A stretch of 64,000 nt of DNA from a virus. Position numbers and translations under genes: made by a program. The stretch lies in IMG/VR virus record IMGVR_UViG_3300032116_000125, positions 1 to 64,000 of that record, one strand, 5' to 3'. This document shows, piece after piece, positions 61,992 through 64,000 of the stretch (positions within the stretch are counted from its first letter, which is position 1; each line of letters opens with the position of its first letter). The notes under the pieces were generated by a model that searched no databases, was not told the origin of the DNA, and saw only the letters and a list, made by a program, of their open reading frames with translations.

Positions 61992-62353
61992 GACTTCTTC
62001 ACCACAACTTTCAGGTAGGAGGAATGCTTCACTTCGGTCGCCGGGGCGAGGGTCTCGGCATCAATGTGGCCCAGTTCAATGGCGCTGTCCACTGCGGATG
62101 CCTTCACGTTGACCTCGGTCACCTTCTTGAAGATGGAGGGTGACACCAAGTCCTTGAGGACGATGGCGTTGAACGAGCGCCGGTCTTGGGCGATGTGCTT
62201 GAGAGCCACGCCGTTGATGACGATCTCGGTGCCCTCAGCGACCTCGTTCTTCAGGACCTCTTCCAGCGCCTTGATGGCTTCGGAGAGGACCTTGGCTTGA
62301 GACACAAGGTCTATGTATTTCTCGGCGGTCTTCTTCAATACGGTGGTGTTCAT
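61988..62353 (-). CDS. Hypothetical helical-beta protein, 121 aa
   Basis: ATG 62353 with ATGA overlap on each side. Helical start (LKKTAEKYIDLVSQAKVLSE), then strands (TEIVINGVALKHIAQDRRSF) and SFNAIVLKDLVSPSIFKKV, VTEVNVKASAVDSAIELGHI. It resembles the 144-residue protein at 40664 in architecture (helix, V-x2-W/V strand, acidic helix). Function unknown. Confidence 0.55.
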   Translation of the reverse strand: MNTTVLKKTAEKYIDLVSQAKVLSEAIKALEEVLKNEVAEGTEIVINGVALKHIAQDRRSFNAIVLKDLVSPSIFKKVTEVNVKASAVDSAIELGHIDAETLAPATEVKHSSYLKVVVKKS

Positions 62354-62592
62354 GGGTTTCTTTCTGTGTTGTGGGTTTCTTGGGACTTTGTGCAGATACT
62401 ACCGACTAACTCTATGCCAACCCCGGTCAGGGTGTGGGATAAGAATCGGGTTAGATTCCGCATTATTTCGGATGTGTCGTCGTGGTTGAACTGGTCAGCG
62501 TCACACGGGACGACGCTCCTGACGGGGAAGTACACCCCGTCAGGAACGTCCAACTCCAGTACGACTCGGAGGGTGTGGGAATCACCAGCCAT
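62350..62592 (-). CDS. Hypothetical protein, 80 aa
   Basis: Starting at ATG 62592: MAGDSHTLRVVLELDVPDGV, then PVRSVVPCDADQFNHDDTSE and IMRNLTRFLSHTLTGVGIEL. A beta-then-helix small protein. The start overlaps the end of the previous gene by 11 bases. The upstream in-frame ATG at 62634 is inside another gene. No family recognised. Confidence 0.55.
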   Translation of the reverse strand: MAGDSHTLRVVLELDVPDGVYFPVRSVVPCDADQFNHDDTSEIMRNLTRFLSHTLTGVGIELVGSICTKSQETHNTERNP

Positions 62593-62989
62593 TGGAGTCG
62601 TCCATGAGGGAGTAGAACAAGGCTTCCTCTTCACGCTTCTTCTTGATTTGCGCTTGGATGAAGTTCAGAAAGTCGTCACGGACGGCCTTGTCTTCCTCGC
62701 TGAGTTCGTGGTCGGGGACTTCTTGCCAGTCGTCATCGTCGTCCACCCCAAGGGACAGGTCCATACCGGCGTAGCACGCCTCTTGGATTTCCTCAACGGG
62801 GTAAGCGGGGAAGTCACGGGCGAGGGTAATCCACACGGTGCTCAGCGGGATGATCTCGTTGTGTCGGGTCATGTGGGCGATGCACTGCAACTTGAGGTCG
62901 TCCCAGTACTCGTACAAGGCAATCTGCTTCTGAGGGTCGGTTAGGTCGTCGTCGGGGTGAAGCCCATAGTTGGAGGCTTTGATGGTCAT
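62582..62989 (-). CDS. Acidic hypothetical protein, 135 aa
   Basis: MTIKASNYGLHPDDDLTDPQ, KQIALYEYWDDLKLQCIAHM, then VEEIQEACYAGMDLSLGVDD and a charged helix (AVRDDFLNFIQAQIKKKREE). Helical. It overlaps the previous gene by ATGA. Unassigned. Confidence 0.6.
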   Translation of the reverse strand: MTIKASNYGLHPDDDLTDPQKQIALYEYWDDLKLQCIAHMTRHNEIIPLSTVWITLARDFPAYPVEEIQEACYAGMDLSLGVDDDDDWQEVPDHELSEEDKAVRDDFLNFIQAQIKKKREEEALFYSLMDDSNGW

Positions 62990-63282
62990 TCGGGTTCCTG
63001 TTCTACTGGTGGTCGGGCGGGGGTGTAAGCCCCGTGTTCTTCCATGGGGTGGATTAGATCAAGGTAATCACCCATCCATGTCTCGTAAACGGACATGGTC
63101 AGGCATCTTTGGCAGAATGCCTCGCCCCGAGCGTATGGGGCGCATTCTGCACAATCAGTGTCGTCACAGACGGAATCGCAAGTACATGGGGAGTTCATGA
63201 GGCCGGTGTACAGCACACCACACAGGTGTCGCATTCGGACAGCCTCGTCAAAGAGGGCGTTAGATGAGATGAGTTCAGGCAT
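62986..63282 (-). CDS. Cys-rich zinc-binding protein, 98 aa
   Basis: ATG 63282 after GAAAGAGAACC. MPELISSNALFDEAVRMRHL, CGVLYTGLMNSPCTCDSVCD, DTDCAECAPYARGEAFCQRC. At least nine Cys residues in 50 (CTCDSVC, CAEC, CQRC) suggest two zinc sites. It follows a palindrome by 21 bases. Could be a regulator. Confidence 0.65.
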   Translation of the reverse strand: MPELISSNALFDEAVRMRHLCGVLYTGLMNSPCTCDSVCDDTDCAECAPYARGEAFCQRCLTMSVYETWMGDYLDLIHPMEEHGAYTPARPPVEQEPE

Positions 63283-63302
63283 GGTTCTCTTTCGGCGGTG
63301 GT

Positions 63303-63329
63303 GGGGGTGTCCCACGGTGGGACACCCCC
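63303..63329. promoter_or_regulatory. Perfect 13-bp palindrome upstream of the Cys-rich gene
   Basis: GGGGGTGTCCCAC at 63303-63315, one base, complement at 63317-63329. It sits about 21 bp before the leftward start at 63282 and shares the core GGTGTCCCA/TGGGACACC with 58418-58448, which lies just before a rightward start. Confidence 0.75.
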
Positions 63330-63340
63330 TGATGTTGGTC

Positions 63341-64000
63341 TTACCACCGATGGGGGATGTCGGGCATACCCTTGTTGACATCGTGCGTGCGGAGACGCTG
63401 TATGGGGGTGCCCACCGCAAAGTTCCGGTACACCGACAGGTAGGTACCGAGATGCTCAGCACGCCCCACACCACGGTCAATCCGGGGATGACGAACCAGC
63501 CAGTTGCGGAGGGCAAGACGAGGGTCGCCCACGTTCAGGTTCGCTCCCTCGCTGACCGAGTTGAGGAACTCACGGATGCGAGAACCCCCATCCTTGTGTG
63601 TGAGGGCGCACAGGATGTACAGGGCACCCCACGCACTGAATGAACCCGCCAGTTGGCGATGGACCACACGGCAGTCCTTGAGGGCTTGCGTGATGAGTTC
63701 ACGGTGCGCCTCGCAGAAGTTGATGATGTCCGTACGGCTGATGAGCGACATCAACTCCGTGTTGTTCGGGTTGATTCCAGCCTGCACTCCGATGACCAAC
63801 TTGGCGATGGCTCCGACTTCCTTGGGGTCACCGAATCCGAGGCTACCCAGCGCGTCACCGTTGGTACGGCTGAGTCCCGAATCCAAGACCTTGAAGACCT
63901 CGGGGTCAAGCCCATCCACCACGAAGAACTCCGCAGGGATACCGGCCTTGATGACGGCGAGCAGGCGGTGCTGTCCGTCCAACAGGGTGCCATCATTGGC
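63341..64000 (-). CDS. DGQHR/ParB-like protein, N-terminus outside the window
   Basis: The frame is open to the right edge. At the edge it reads ANDGTLLDGQHRLLAVIKAG, then IPAEFFVVDGLDPEVFKVLD, and SGLSRTNGDALGSLGFGD. The 'NG-x-LLDGQHR-x-LAV' motif is the ParB/DGQHR nucleotide-binding-like fold. The rest is helical (IISRTDIINFCEAHRELITQ-type, LVRHPRIDRGVGRAEHLGTY). Relatives occur in phages and mobile elements and are linked with DNA-sulphur modification or partition systems. Function in this phage is not known. Confidence 0.75.
   Translation of the reverse strand, partial: ANDGTLLDGQHRLLAVIKAGIPAEFFVVDGLDPEVFKVLDSGLSRTNGDALGSLGFGDPKEVGAIAKLVIGVQAGINPNNTELMSLISRTDIINFCEAHRELITQALKDCRVVHRQLAGSFSAWGALYILCALTHKDGGSRIREFLNSVSEGANLNVGDPRLALRNWLVRHPRIDRGVGRAEHLGTYLSVYRNFAVGTPIQRLRTHDVNKGMPDIPHRW

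Noticed and set aside
1-64000. tRNA genes, integrase or lysogeny module
   Set aside because: I searched by eye for cloverleaf-like segments in the gaps and for tyrosine or serine recombinase motifs and found none. The gaps are too short to hold tRNA clusters. The MerR-like protein at 41495 is not enough to suggest lysogeny.

Overview
The window is a 64 kb piece of a tailed double-stranded DNA phage (Caudoviricetes) with a contractile, myovirus-type tail. Evidence: a large terminase, portal, scaffold, N4 gp56-like capsid protein, tail sheath, tail tube, tape-measure protein with cell-wall hydrolase domains, and a baseplate set (LysM/gpX-like, gpD/gp27-like hub, gp25/gpW-like, gpJ-like, gpI-like). 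The host is most likely an actinobacterium. The phage carries two WhiB-like Fe-S regulators, a DUF732-like lipoprotein and a relative of it, and several small families I associate with actinophages. Many genes start with GTG or TTG. I saw no integrase, no lysogeny repressor I could name, no tRNA gene and no CRISPR array. Both ends of the window cut through genes, so this is part of a larger genome.

Layout. Positions 1-3741 (+) hold receptor-binding and tail-fibre genes: a leucine-rich-repeat adhesin, two fibres that share an N-terminal Mtd-like domain, and a tail-fibre assembly chaperone. Positions 3799-5845 (+) hold a lysis region: an M15-type endolysin, a 23-residue membrane peptide and a two-helix membrane protein, ending at a strong terminator. 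Positions 5960-34463 (+) hold packaging, head, neck, tail and baseplate genes and a small holin-like membrane protein. Positions 34472-36052 (-) are a short leftward block of five very basic small proteins and a Dps/ferritin-like protein. Positions 36253-49749 (+) are the replication and recombination block: a winged-helix initiator with iteron-like repeats in its coding sequence, a DnaC-like loader, DnaB-like helicase, DnaG-like primase, a putative ssDNA-binding protein, a family A DNA polymerase, a RecA-like recombinase and three PD-(D/E)XK nucleases. Positions 49791-54747 (+) encode a SpoVS homologue, an AT-hook protein and a run of small, disordered, basic or glycine-rich proteins. Positions 54781-59943 (+) carry zinc-finger proteins, an unusual 472-residue protein, two WhiB proteins, a lipoprotein transglycosylase and a glycosyltransferase. 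Positions 60005-64000 (-) are a leftward operon of small genes that includes a pyrimidine-dimer glycosylase-like protein, two lipoproteins and a DGQHR/ParB-like protein.

How it fits together. The two rightward structural regions give a complete contractile virion apart from what lies beyond the left edge. The second rightward block supplies an almost self-sufficient replisome. Genes are packed tightly, with ATGA, GTGA and TAATG overlaps nearly everywhere, so the few non-coding gaps stand out, and most of them contain a strong inverted repeat.

The observations I rate highest are: three 18-bp palindromic repeats plus a perfect 16-bp inverted repeat inside the initiator gene, next to an internal ribosome-binding site; an out-of-frame continuation of the baseplate/chaperone gene before the tape measure, suggesting +1 frameshifting; the leftward block of basic proteins plus Dps; the phage SpoVS homologue behind a hairpin; and a palindrome core shared by two intergenic sites in front of genes on opposite strands.
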